A stretch of 64,000 nt of DNA from JAJRVM01 sp041752115 (GTDB lineage: Bacteria; Planctomycetota; Planctomycetia; Pirellulales; Pirellulaceae). The notes below the pieces were generated by a model. That model had not been told where the DNA came from, made no database searches, and saw only the letters and a program-made list of their open reading frames with translations. Positions 26,101 through 34,865 of this stretch are shown piece after piece. The DNA is taken from assembly GCA_041752115.1 (NCBI GenBank), contig JBGSHS010000164.1, positions 1-64,000 of the forward strand, in the 5' to 3' direction. The first letter of the stretch is position 1. Each line of letters begins with the position of its first letter. A program made the translations under genes and the position numbers.

Positions 26101-26766
26101 CAGCAGCGAGATCAAGGGTGCCGCATCCACATCGATCAGCGCCACGAAAGTGCGTCGTGATCGCGTCACGACGGGAGCGGCGACACGCACCACGAAGTTG
26201 CCCCCCTCCATCCGCGGAGCGTCCATGGCGAACCGAGTTCCTTTCGCCTGGAATTGCGGCAGGTCGGTTACGGTGTCTTCCTTCGGCTGCCTCGCCGTGT
26301 CCACCAGAACCTGCCCCTGGCTGTCCACCAGGCGGATCTGCAGAAAGCGACCGCCACTACGTTCCTTCTTCGGTGTGAGCGGTTCCGTGACGTCTCGGAT
26401 GTCGGCCAGCTCGTTGAGGGCCAGGTTGCGGAACTCGTCCTCGTCGATCGTTCCCTCGCTGTGCAGGTCCAGCAGCGCCAGCAGTTGCGAGTTGCCGCTG
26501 ATCATCCGTGTCCGTTCCTCCTGCCGGTCGATATATGCCAGCAGCAGGCGTTTGCGTTCGAGCACTTCCTGGTGCAGCCGCATTCGTTGTTGTTCCAGGA
26601 GCATCATGCGGGCGAAACTGTAGCCGGCGATGGTCAGGCCTCCGCCGGTCAACAGGATCATCACGGCCACAAAGGCAGCCTGCCGGGTGAACAGCGAGGA
26701 ATACCGGGGTGTCACGAAGTCCGTGGGGGACCGTGACGTCGATTCTGGCAACGTCTGCTCAGTCAT
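23110..26766 (-). CDS. Hybrid sensor histidine kinase with PAS, two receivers and HPt
   Basis: Inner-membrane phosphorelay protein of 1218 residues. Order: transmembrane helix (AAFVAVMILLTGGGLTIAGY), a periplasmic sensor region, a second helix (LFGLAAGTLLAGILLSYTF), HAMP, PAS (NIYFKDRESRFIRIGRAMAK), and HisKA with the phospho-His in FVANMSHEIRTPLNGIIG. HATPase_c follows (RFRQIITNLVGNAIKF, GTGLGLTIS), then receiver 1 (VLVVDDNHTN, LLTDCHMPEMDG), receiver 2 (VLVAEDGLVNQ, LILMDVQMPGMDG) and a C-terminal HPt with His near residue 1158 (RASHTLKSSLRFFG). All phosphorelay residues are intact, as in the BarA type. ATG 26766 was chosen because the frame above it overlaps the upstream gene. The output regulator is not nearby. 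Confidence 0.93.
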   Translation of the reverse strand: MTEQTLPESTSRSPTDFVTPRYSSLFTRQAAFVAVMILLTGGGLTIAGYSFARMMLLEQQRMRLHQEVLERKRLLLAYIDRQEERTRMISGNSQLLALLDLHSEGTIDEDEFRNLALNELADIRDVTEPLTPKKERSGGRFLQIRLVDSQGQVLVDTARQPKEDTVTDLPQFQAKGTRFAMDAPRMEGGNFVVRVAAPVVTRSRRTFVALIDVDAAPLISLLTDRHGLGVTGQFRVGRLVNGQLQLMHPRQDAQLIDRQISQFPFLASAVAGRMDYGIARDHLGRGVMANSVPLEFDNWGLEVLIETSEAFAPLTPLATMLFGLAAGTLLAGILLSYTFTFRITRPLMQLVRFSGNLARGQLHERCPIDQDNEIGALARSLNHMAEELHHSYATLEQRVERRAAQLIKANKKLTHEVEIRRATERALDQERFLLLTLLETLPDNIYFKDRESRFIRIGRAMAKRFGLTDPADAIGKTDRDFFTEPHAAQARRDEEALMESGEPILELEEQETWPDGRLTWVATTKLPLRNERGELTGTFGISRDITQRRRAEMALLEAKEAADAANRAKSEFVANMSHEIRTPLNGIIGMTELALDTHLTAQQRDYLETVAQSAEALLLIVNDILDFSKIEAGKLDLEATEFPLHDTLDNTLHTMALRAQAKGLELAYYVAADVPECLIGDPVRFRQIITNLVGNAIKFTNQGEVVLRVRQCDLQEDRVTLLVEVSDTGIGIPHDKQEAIFEAFTQADASTTRKFGGTGLGLTISAYLVQRMNGRIWVESAEAVGTTFSFTAQFGWKTLPAADPTPVPRTHVWRTRVLVVDDNHTNLRILHEMLQSWGMLPTSIASSHEALTLLDEAARRGEPYPLLLTDCHMPEMDGFSLVESLRARPALRNTTVVMLTSGMKQDDAKRAEALGIAGHLLKPVRQSRLLQCLDAALSGGNIERPDELTVSPPPQHIPPLRVLVAEDGLVNQKLVRELLHKHGHHVTIVSSGQEAIDAYRAEPADLILMDVQMPGMDGIEATRQIRQLEQNTARHIPIVAMTAHAMKGDRERCLEAGMDEYVSKPLRARHLFDAMTAALARGIRPGPVPSGQQSPTPAEPSVPAVTIAWADALDAVNGDRDILRAVIEAYLEEAPKLLAEMRVAVQRQDAPGLQRASHTLKSSLRFFGALEATELAWQLELQGKESSFDNAANMIAQLEALVEQVNVALADDAPWTGD

Positions 26767-26767
26767 G

Positions 26768-29200
26768 TCAGTCTGCCTTCTCTGCCGCTTGTGTGGATCG
26801 GGGCACGACCGGGGCTGCGCTCGATGACCTGCCCTGCTGCCACGTCGTACTCGCCTCCAGAGGCTTCCCCGCACCTGCCTGCTGCCGCTGATACTCCTCC
26901 AACTGAATCTGCCAGCTCTCCCTCTTCTCCGCACTCACGATGTCGACTGCGATCTTCTGCCAGTGGATCGCCTGGTCCCAGTCCCCCGCGGCTGCATACG
27001 CCGCTGCGAGCAGCCGCACGCTTCCGGCATCCGACCACCCCGTTCGTTGACAGGCCGCCTGGGCCCAGGCTATCGCCTGCGACGGATCTCGATACGTCGG
27101 ATCGGGGCACGCGGTTAACAACTCAATGAGACTCTCTAACGGTTCGATGTAGGTGGTTTCACGACGCACTCCCTCCATGAAGTTGTCCCGAGCTTGATCG
27201 TACCGCTCCAGCGCACAGTAGATTTCGCCGCGCCAGACATAATCGAGCGCCCGCGTACTGTCGACCGTAATCGCCTGATCGAGATTGTACAGCGCGCGCG
27301 AGAAATCCCCCCGCTGCTGCCACACACCAGCTCGGTTGCGGTAGGCTTGGGCCAGCCGAGGGTTGCAGGCGATCGCCCGGTCGAAGTCGGCCAGGGCCTT
27401 GTCCAAATCATCGGTCTTCCAATAGACACCGCCTCGGGCATTGTAGGCTTCCGCCCACTCTGGACGGTGAGCGAGAACGTCGTCGAACAACTGCAGCGCG
27501 CTGCGCATATCACGCTCCTCCCCGCGCACTACCAACGCACGTCCCAAGTCATAAGCGATCTGCTCGTCAGTCGGACGGATGCGCCGGGCGGTCTGCAAGT
27601 GAAACAAGGCCGCATCGATCAGCCGTAGCCCCAGCAAGGCATTGCCATGTTCGGCCAGAGCGGTCGCGTCACCGGGAGCCATCAGCATCGCCCGGCCCGA
27701 CTGCTCCACTGCATCTTCCCAGCGACCCAGTTCCCGCAAGGCACGACTGAGGTCGCAGAGCGTCTTGGGCAACTGAGGATTCATCGATGTGGCACGTCGC
27801 AGTTCTTCCACGGCGGCCGTCCAGTGCCCATCGGCGATCAGCTGTGCGCCGTAATCGGCTCTCGCCTGCCAGCTGCGCGGGAATAATCGAGTCAGGTTCT
27901 CATAGCCACCCGGCGTGGGCCCCGCACTTCTCCACTGGCACGTTGCCAGCAGGGTCAGCACAACCACCAGCACTCCCCATTTCCCGGTGTGCGGAACGAA
28001 CACGCCGGCACCTCTCCCCGCGACACCCCGCGGACTCTCGGCAATGCCCAGACTGCTCCGGATATGAATGTCCCGCAGTTGCCACAGAAAACCCTCGTAA
28101 TAGTAGTGCAAGAGCGTCGACGCTGCGACCAGTCCGAAGAGCGTCAGCAGCAGCCAGCCCGACGACGAAGAGTACTGCGTCCACAGTGGTGTTGCCCCGG
28201 CGAAATATGCCGGCACACCGTACAGGGCCGCCAACGCCAGAAAGACGGCCAGACGTAGAAGCCCGGGACGGAAGAGCCACCGAGCCCATGGCACAGTGGT
28301 ACCAGCGCCGCCACCGAGCCGGCAGGTTGCAGAGCGTACCAAGGCCAGACTCTGGACCGCGTGAAACAGCTCGTAGAGAAGCAGTCCCAGCAGAAGATCG
28401 TGCACGCTGACCATCGTGAACCACCACAATCCCACGCTGGATGCCAGAGCGAGCAGCTTCACCAGGCTCGCCGCCTCGCCTCGACGATGCTGGTAGAAGT
28501 AGTTCCCGACAAACCATACGCTGACGAAAATGGACACCGCGACCCATAGCATCTGAGCAAGTTGCACGACGGCCGGGTGAAGCAGCGGACCTCCCGCGTA
28601 ATACCAGTGCCGCAGCAACTGTTCCAGACGCGTCGGGGAAACGAGCACGGCCAGCGCAAACCAGCAGAAGCACATCAGAAAATCCAATCGCCGCGTCCAG
28701 GCCGCCAGCGACTCGACCTTGGAATCGTACAGGCGAGCCAGCCCGTACTCCTGCATCATCACGTGCCAGAAGCCCCACACCAGCAGAACCAGAGTGAGGC
28801 TGCTGAGTCCTGCAAAGGAGAAGAACAGCCCGATCGCCAGCATGACCGGCGGAGCCAGCAGGAGCCGCGTGCGGTAAAGGCACCACAGTTGGCGGTCCCC
28901 GTAAGCTCGCAGAAAGCCCGGCAGATGGTGGCCGACCGCTCCGATCGTCAACACCACCAGAGAGAGCTGTCCGATCGACTCCGATGCCCCCAGAAGCTCT
29001 GCCAACGGAATCAGGAGCAGGGGGGGCGCCACCAGCAACAGCAGATCCCACCACCGGTTGATGACCCATACATCGTGGTGGGTGGCTTGCGCTGAGCGGA
29101 TGGGGATCCTGGCCGACATCGGATGCTCGTCGCCGGGGGAAACGAAGGCGTCGGCTGATTTCACATCGTGATTCATGTGGCAGCGTCTCGCCATTTCCAT
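26768..29200 (-). CDS. Multipass membrane protein with C-terminal TPR domain
   Basis: An 810-residue protein. The first half (about 45-430) is strongly hydrophobic, with roughly ten predicted membrane helices (LLLLVAPPLLLIPLAELL, LTLVLLVWGFWHVMMQEYGL, LLLTLFGLVAASTLLHYYYE among them). The second half (about 450-770) is a chain of TPR units, including AEAYNARGGVYWKTDDLDKA, LADFDRAIACNPRLAQAYRN, LYNLDQAITVDSTRALDYVW and DWDQAIHWQKIAVD. The family is not recognised; the membrane part has His-rich motifs (VGHHLPGFLRAY, HYYYEGF) that recall membrane-bound oxidoreductases, but this is only an impression. Its stop is one base from the start of the histidine kinase gene, so the two are very likely co-transcribed and coupled. 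Confidence 0.8.
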   Translation of the reverse strand: MEMARRCHMNHDVKSADAFVSPGDEHPMSARIPIRSAQATHHDVWVINRWWDLLLLVAPPLLLIPLAELLGASESIGQLSLVVLTIGAVGHHLPGFLRAYGDRQLWCLYRTRLLLAPPVMLAIGLFFSFAGLSSLTLVLLVWGFWHVMMQEYGLARLYDSKVESLAAWTRRLDFLMCFCWFALAVLVSPTRLEQLLRHWYYAGGPLLHPAVVQLAQMLWVAVSIFVSVWFVGNYFYQHRRGEAASLVKLLALASSVGLWWFTMVSVHDLLLGLLLYELFHAVQSLALVRSATCRLGGGAGTTVPWARWLFRPGLLRLAVFLALAALYGVPAYFAGATPLWTQYSSSSGWLLLTLFGLVAASTLLHYYYEGFLWQLRDIHIRSSLGIAESPRGVAGRGAGVFVPHTGKWGVLVVVLTLLATCQWRSAGPTPGGYENLTRLFPRSWQARADYGAQLIADGHWTAAVEELRRATSMNPQLPKTLCDLSRALRELGRWEDAVEQSGRAMLMAPGDATALAEHGNALLGLRLIDAALFHLQTARRIRPTDEQIAYDLGRALVVRGEERDMRSALQLFDDVLAHRPEWAEAYNARGGVYWKTDDLDKALADFDRAIACNPRLAQAYRNRAGVWQQRGDFSRALYNLDQAITVDSTRALDYVWRGEIYCALERYDQARDNFMEGVRRETTYIEPLESLIELLTACPDPTYRDPSQAIAWAQAACQRTGWSDAGSVRLLAAAYAAAGDWDQAIHWQKIAVDIVSAEKRESWQIQLEEYQRQQAGAGKPLEASTTWQQGRSSSAAPVVPRSTQAAEKAD

Positions 29201-30001
29201 TGATTCGGAGCAACCCGAAGATCGGGGCTCGAACCGCCTTAGGACTATTCCACACCCGGCTCGCAGCAGGTCGAGTCTCGCGACCGAATTCGGTCGGTTG
29301 GTGCGCCAGTGAGTTACGGGCGCCGCGTTACGCGGCGTACGCCGGACGCATCTCGGTCGCCTGGCCGTGTCAGTCAGTATCTATTGTATCCCAGGTGCTT
29401 GCCGTCTCAACGACGCTGCCCCGATCTCGGTGCGGCCTCGGCCGCATCCGCCGTCGCCGTCCCCGCGATGGCCGGAACGATCGTGACCCCGTGGGATAGG
29501 GCCCACTGGGATAGGGAGGAGGAGGAGGTCGGGAGGGGAGTGGAAGCCGGCATAATCGTTGAAATCGCGCAAACCGTCAGAACCGTTAAAGTCATCCACA
29601 AACGGACGTCGATGAACGGACCTGGACCCGGGCTGGCAGCCGCCAATTGGGCGCGGGCTTGTTGGGTGTGGCTGTCCCGCTACGTGGCATGGGGTCGGTG
29701 AGAGGAAACCGTGTGAGAGGGGAAGAGCACGATGAGAATCTGAACCGGACAACCGGCTGTCGTTGTCTGGAACGCGAATTCCGGCGATCGGCTGAGTTCC
29801 TTGGTGTCCGGGGTTGGAGACGCGGGCCGACTGGTGGCGGATTGGTCAGGAGCGGACCGCGAATCGCCGGGACGCTGACGAAGGAGTGGTAGGGGCGGTT
29901 GCATCCACAGACAACTGGAGCGGCAATTGCCCGGCGCAATTTGCTGGATTGCCCGATGTGGCGGCCAGGCGAAGGACGACTCGGTGCGTGGGCGGGGAAG
30001 C
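29201..30001. other. Divergent intergenic region, 800 bases
   Basis: Separates the membrane-TPR gene (minus) from the TolC-like gene (plus) and should hold both promoters. No gene is convincing; short frames are Arg/Gly-rich. A small direct repeat, TGGGATAGGG, occurs twice about 16 bases apart near 29490-29517. No clear -35/-10 pair was identified. Confidence 0.35.
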
Positions 30002-33000
30002 ATGACATACAGGCTGCAACGGCAAACACTTCATGAGCGAATGATCCTGCTGATCGTCTTGGCGATCCTGGGGACCAGCGGATGCACACGGACCCTGTAT
30101 CGACGTCAGGCTGACCGGGAAGCGAACTACCTGGTCCGGGAAAAATCGGTGGGTACGCCATGGCAGGTTCCGGATTCATTTACCATTCAGCCGGACCCTC
30201 GGTCCCGCTTCTTCGATCCGACCGATCCCGATTTCCCGACCTTGCCCCCGGCCGGCCCGCACCTGTATGACTACCAGCTGCCGATCGCCGAGGGTGGTGC
30301 CGGCGGACCACCGGAGCCGCTTCCGCCCGGTTTACCTTCGGACCCATCGGGAGGGGAGATTGCTCCGCCGCCACTCCCGCCACCTCCAGCCAATCAGGCG
30401 TCTGTCGTCGGAGCGAGTCCGATTCAGCTGGTGTCGTTTCAGGAGGACCCTGCAGCACCGCAGCTTCCGGCGCGGCGTGATCCATTTCTCGACTACATTG
30501 CGACTCTGGGCGCGCAGAAGACGAGCGTCAAAGAACTGGAGGCTCAGCCGATCGCGGCCAAGTACTGGAACGACATTCCCGACTACTGCCAGGCTCGCAT
30601 GCTGGAATTTCAGAGCGTCCGGGCCGAGTACGAAGACACTTTTGGCGTGCCGCCGGGCAGCGAGTTGTTGAGTTCCGCACCCCGTGTGGGGCTGACCGGC
30701 CTGTTCGATCTGGCGTTGATCAATAGTCGCGACTATCAACGGCAGAAGGAGATCTTGTACGAACTGGCGTTGAACGTATCGATCGAACGGTTCGCATACG
30801 CCACGAAGTTCAGCCCTCAAGGTGGAACGGTGGATACCACGTATACTCATTTGCGAGCGGACGGGACCACCATCAACACCTTGTCGGTACCGAGCACGAT
30901 TTCGGGCGACAAGGTGCTGGCCAGCGGCGGAACACTCGTGGGGCAGTTTGCCAACGATGTGTTTCTGACGTTCAACGGTCCCAACGGGTTTGCGGCTGAC
31001 GTCAGTTCGGAGCTGCTGTTGCAGGTGACACAGCGTGTGCTGCGGCGGGACATTCTGCTCGAACCGCTGATTCAGTCGGAGCGCAATCTGGTCTACGGAG
31101 CGCGCGATTTCGCTCGCTACCGCAAGGAGTTCTTCTTCGACGTGGCGTCGCAGTACTATGGAGTCCTGCTCCGCTACCGCACGATCGAAATTGTGGCGCA
31201 GAACTACTTTGCGCAGGTGCGAAACCTGCAGCAAGCATTGCAGGAAGTGGAATCCGAGATCTCGACGGCTCCGAACATCACGTTTCTCAACCAGTTCGAA
31301 CAATCGGTTCTGCAGGCTCGCAGCAATCTGATCTCTGCCTGCAATTCGCTCGAACAGTCGCTCGACAACATGAAGTTCTCGGTCGGTCTGCCGACCGAGA
31401 CACCAATCAATATCGATCTGACGGAACTGGATCAGTTGACGCTGCGCGACATGATTGAAGTGAGCCGCGAGCAGGCGGCGCGGTGGGAATCGCGTCTCAA
31501 GGCACTCCGCAAAGCAGCTTCGCAAGCCAGTCACTCGGACATGCTGACCGCGGATTACTCGCTGGCCGAACGTCTGATCAAGTGGTTGTCGGAGCGAGGT
31601 CGGATCACGCAGAACCCGGTCGATCCCCGAACCGTCTTCACCTGGCGTGCCATGTTCCTGCTCGATGCAGCGCGACTCGATTATCTGTCAGACCGACAGG
31701 CGCTGGATGAGACACAGTCGGCCGATCCGCCCAAGCAGCGAATTCTCGTTTTCCAGCGTCAGGTGGAGGTCATTGAGAGCCTTCTGACGCTCATTCGCCG
31801 GCAGATCGAATATGCCGAGGCGCTGGGAAATCACGACCCTCTGTTGGCGAGGTCGAGCGAGCAGGTGGCCGGTTTCCAGCGGGAGTTCGATGAGTTGCTG
31901 AACCAGCTCAACGAGGCGTTGGAAGGAAGCCCGGACGATCAAGTGATTATCAATCTGCTGGATGGAGCCACCAGTCTGCTGGCCAATTCCCAGACGGTCT
32001 CCCAGAATCTGGACAACCTGCTCTTCGGCGAGCAGGTGGAATCGGTGGAGTTACAGGAGACCATTGCGCACACCGACGCTTTATTGAAACTCTCCGACGA
32101 AGTGTTCAGTGAAACAGGGCGGGGCCTGCCCCCGATCGACATCAGCGTCGATCAGGCGATGGTGACCGCACTCGTTCAGCGATTGGATCTGATGAATGAG
32201 CGGGGTGCCTTGGCGGACAGCTGGCGTGAAATCAAGATCGCGGCCGATGAGTTGAGGTCGAATCTGAATTTGACGGCCAGTCAGTCGCTCCGCACCGATC
32301 AGCATCGCCCGTTCGCCTTCTCCACCGACAATGCGACGACGCGTCTGGGGGTCTCCTGGGACCTGCCGCTCAACCGCCGGCTGGAACGCAACCTGTATCG
32401 CCGATCGCTGATCAACTACAATGCGGGCCTGCGCGGCTTGATGCAGTTCGAAGACAGCATCAAACTGAACGTGCGCGATGAACTGCGCAATCTGGACCTG
32501 GCACGGGTGCAGTATCCGATCGCGGTGGCCAGTGCCGCACTGGCGGAAGAACAGGTGCTGAGCACTCGGCTGAAACTCCTGCTGGGGCTGCAGGACGTGC
32601 GTGCTTCGGACCTGGTGGAGGCATATAACGACTCACGCCAGGCATTGGCGGACATGGTTCAGCTGCGGATCGGGTATATTCTGGAGCGAGCTCAATTCGC
32701 GCTGGACCTGGAAGTCATGATGCTCGACGATACCGGGTACTGGCCGGAGATCAATGACGCACAGTACCAGCCGCCGCCGAATGGGATATTCCCCGCGAAT
32801 GCCGGATCGGCGTATGGTGACTACCCGTCCTATCTGCGAGTCTCGCACGAATTTCGCCGGATGCTCAACTATCCACCGCCCCATGCGCCCACGCCGCCAG
32901 AGCCGGATAAGGGGACCGTCGAAGGCGATCTGGAGGCGTACGAGGGGGCTGGCGCCGCTGCCGAGGAACCGGCTGAGCCACAACTGCTCCCCGATCCCCC

Positions 33001-33028
33001 TCCGACGCCTCCCGGAGCGTCCCGGTAG
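30002..33028 (+). CDS. Oversized TolC-like outer membrane efflux lipoprotein
   Basis: A 1008-residue protein with a lipoprotein signal (MILLIVLAILGTSGC, lipobox Cys at about residue 31) and a Pro-rich linker at about 75-135 (GGEIAPPPLPPPPANQ). Two outer-membrane-efflux repeats follow. The first (about 230-480) has FDLALINSRDYQRQKEILYE and ARSNLISACNSLEQSLDNMK. The second (about 700-930) has VQRLDLMNERGALADSWREI and LGVSWDLPLNRRLERNLYRR. A helical insertion of some 200 residues lies between them, so the protein is about twice the size of TolC. The C-terminus is again Pro-rich. GGGGAAG before ATG 30002 supports the start. It is convergent with a fusion protein and permease, so the three probably form one export system. 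Confidence 0.85.
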   Translation: MTYRLQRQTLHERMILLIVLAILGTSGCTRTLYRRQADREANYLVREKSVGTPWQVPDSFTIQPDPRSRFFDPTDPDFPTLPPAGPHLYDYQLPIAEGGAGGPPEPLPPGLPSDPSGGEIAPPPLPPPPANQASVVGASPIQLVSFQEDPAAPQLPARRDPFLDYIATLGAQKTSVKELEAQPIAAKYWNDIPDYCQARMLEFQSVRAEYEDTFGVPPGSELLSSAPRVGLTGLFDLALINSRDYQRQKEILYELALNVSIERFAYATKFSPQGGTVDTTYTHLRADGTTINTLSVPSTISGDKVLASGGTLVGQFANDVFLTFNGPNGFAADVSSELLLQVTQRVLRRDILLEPLIQSERNLVYGARDFARYRKEFFFDVASQYYGVLLRYRTIEIVAQNYFAQVRNLQQALQEVESEISTAPNITFLNQFEQSVLQARSNLISACNSLEQSLDNMKFSVGLPTETPINIDLTELDQLTLRDMIEVSREQAARWESRLKALRKAASQASHSDMLTADYSLAERLIKWLSERGRITQNPVDPRTVFTWRAMFLLDAARLDYLSDRQALDETQSADPPKQRILVFQRQVEVIESLLTLIRRQIEYAEALGNHDPLLARSSEQVAGFQREFDELLNQLNEALEGSPDDQVIINLLDGATSLLANSQTVSQNLDNLLFGEQVESVELQETIAHTDALLKLSDEVFSETGRGLPPIDISVDQAMVTALVQRLDLMNERGALADSWREIKIAADELRSNLNLTASQSLRTDQHRPFAFSTDNATTRLGVSWDLPLNRRLERNLYRRSLINYNAGLRGLMQFEDSIKLNVRDELRNLDLARVQYPIAVASAALAEEQVLSTRLKLLLGLQDVRASDLVEAYNDSRQALADMVQLRIGYILERAQFALDLEVMMLDDTGYWPEINDAQYQPPPNGIFPANAGSAYGDYPSYLRVSHEFRRMLNYPPPHAPTPPEPDKGTVEGDLEAYEGAGAAAEEPAEPQLLPDPPPTPPGASR

Positions 33029-33044
33029 CGCGCCGCGTCCGCAC

Positions 33045-33314
33045 CTATTGCCGATGCGGTTCGCCCAGGCTGTAGAACGCGCCGACTCCCAGCGCGAAGG
33101 CGCCGACGAACAAAGCGCCGATCATGCCGCGACGGACCCAGATCTGACGCTGCAGGTCGCGTTCAAGTACCTCCTGATAGGCCTTGTCCCCCTCGACCGT
33201 GGCGCGATGCAGCTGCACACTCGGCTCGGGAGAGTCCGTGGCCAGCAGCGCGAAGGCAGTCACCAGCAAAGCGAGGCAAAGCACCAGACACAGGGGAGAG
33301 AGGAGGCGTTGCAT
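33045..33314 (-). CDS. Small two-helix membrane protein
   Basis: An 89-residue protein with an N-terminal hydrophobic segment (LCLVLCLALLVTAFALLAT), a charged middle (EGDKAYQEVLERDLQRQIWV) and a second helix near the C-terminus (MIGALFVGAFALGVGAFYSL). The family is not recognised. It begins 16 bases after the permease stop and is therefore probably the last gene of the fusion protein-permease operon; an accessory role is a guess. Its own stop lies 16 bases from the convergent TolC-like gene. Confidence 0.65.
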   Translation of the reverse strand: MQRLLSPLCLVLCLALLVTAFALLATDSPEPSVQLHRATVEGDKAYQEVLERDLQRQIWVRRGMIGALFVGAFALGVGAFYSLGEPHRQ

Positions 33315-33330
33315 ACGTGGCCACCCAGGG

Positions 33331-34626
33331 TTATTCGTGGCGCAACGCTTCGATCGGATCCATCATCGCCGCGCGCCGTGCAGGATACATCCCGAACATG
33401 ATACCTGTGGCGACCGAAATGCCAAACGCCAACAGGATCGCCCAGCCGCTCAAGACCGTCTCAATGTCCGACATCTGAGTGACGACGAAGGGAATGGCGA
33501 TTCCCACGACGATCCCCAGCAGCCCCCCCGTCGACGAAAGCACGGTGGTCTCCACCAGGAACTGCGACGTGATGTCCCGGCGGCGAGCGCCCAGCGCGCG
33601 GCGGATGCCAATCTCCCGTGTTCGTTCCGTGACGGTGGCCAACATGATGTTCATGATGCCAATTCCGCCGACCAGCAGCGCAATACCGGCGATCGATCCG
33701 AGCACGAGATTCCAGATGCGCTTCTCCGCTTCCGCCTGACGCAGCAGTTCCAGCGGGACCTGGACTTCGTAGTCGTTTCCCCGCAGATGCGATTTTTCGA
33801 GCAGCGTACGAGCCATGGCCGCCGTCTGGCTCACCAGCTTCTCGCTCTCCACGGTCAACGTAATCTCGCTCAACTGCGTCCGTTCGAACTCCATCGAGCC
33901 GGCTCGCAAGATCATCTGCAGTTCGCCAAACCGCCGCTGCGCGGCCGTGATCGGGATGTAGATGTCGTTGTTGAAATTGGCCTGACTCGCACCACCCGGT
34001 CGCTCGCTGCCGCTCGACTGCTGGTCCAAGACACCCACGACGGTGTACGCGTTCGAACCGAGCAACACGTTCTTTTCGAGGGGATCCTCATATCCGAACA
34101 GCCGCTGGGCCGCTCCCGCCGCCAGTACGCAGACGTTGGCCGTGATCTTCAAGTCGGTGTCGGTCAGGAATCGGCCTCGATGTAAGAGCAGGTTCTTCAC
34201 TTGGAGGATCTGCGGTGTGGTCCCCAGGATCCGCGCATTGGAGATCCGCCGACGGCCGTGCTGGGCATCCTTGCGCAGCAGCGAAATCGGCAGCGATCGC
34301 GTGACGGTGGGGAGCGTATCCCGCAGGCGTTCAAAGTCGCGGTACTTCAGTCCGTACTCCAGCACGCGGCTGGTCTGCTGCTGTGATGCACCGCTGGTCG
34401 AATTCTCCCCGTCGTTGTCCGGTTCCGGCTTGATGCTCCGAATGATCACGTTGGTGGCCCCCAACTGGCGAATCTGCTCGACCGCCTTACGCTTGGAGCC
34501 TTCACCAATGGCCAACATGGCAATCACCGAGCCGACGCCGAGAATCGTGCCGAGCATGGTCAGGAAGCTCCGCAGCTTGTGCAGCATCAAGTTGCGGACG
34601 CCCAGTTGAAGAGTTACCCACCACAT
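33331..34626 (-). CDS. MacB/FtsX-type ABC transporter permease
   Basis: A 431-residue inner-membrane protein with the MacB architecture: a first helix (NLMLHKLRSFLTMLGTILGV), a large periplasmic MacB_PCD domain (about 45-300), and three C-terminal helices of the FtsX domain (NLVLGSIAGIALLVGGIGIM, LSSTGGLLGIVVGIAIPFVV, GWAILLAFGISVATGIMFG). It ends in the family signature YPARRAAMMDPIEALRHE. There is no nucleotide-binding domain in the protein and no separate ABC ATPase gene beside it, although MacB-type permeases need one. It is downstream of the membrane fusion protein gene with a 239-base gap. Confidence 0.92.
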   Translation of the reverse strand: MWWVTLQLGVRNLMLHKLRSFLTMLGTILGVGSVIAMLAIGEGSKRKAVEQIRQLGATNVIIRSIKPEPDNDGENSTSGASQQQTSRVLEYGLKYRDFERLRDTLPTVTRSLPISLLRKDAQHGRRRISNARILGTTPQILQVKNLLLHRGRFLTDTDLKITANVCVLAAGAAQRLFGYEDPLEKNVLLGSNAYTVVGVLDQQSSGSERPGGASQANFNNDIYIPITAAQRRFGELQMILRAGSMEFERTQLSEITLTVESEKLVSQTAAMARTLLEKSHLRGNDYEVQVPLELLRQAEAEKRIWNLVLGSIAGIALLVGGIGIMNIMLATVTERTREIGIRRALGARRRDITSQFLVETTVLSSTGGLLGIVVGIAIPFVVTQMSDIETVLSGWAILLAFGISVATGIMFGMYPARRAAMMDPIEALRHE

Positions 34627-34865
34627 GTGTCGGACCGGCCATTTCTCAATTGAAGTTCCTCGGTGCGTACCAGGAGTGATCGGCCAACACGGCTCCGCCA
34701 GTGTCCCACGACCTCTGGCTGTCTCTGGTCCGCCTCCGCATCGCCAGCGCCAGGAATTCTCCAGCTCCCAATGCTCGCCAATTCCCTACCCTCCAGCCAC
34801 GCTCCCCGCTCTCATCGGCCGCCCACGTGACTCGGTACCCACGTGACTCGGCCGCCCACGATATG

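Noticed and set aside
34627..34865. Remnant of an ABC ATPase between fusion protein and permease
   Set aside because: No Walker A, signature or Walker B motif was found in any frame; the gap holds only a short CCACGTGACTCGG direct repeat.
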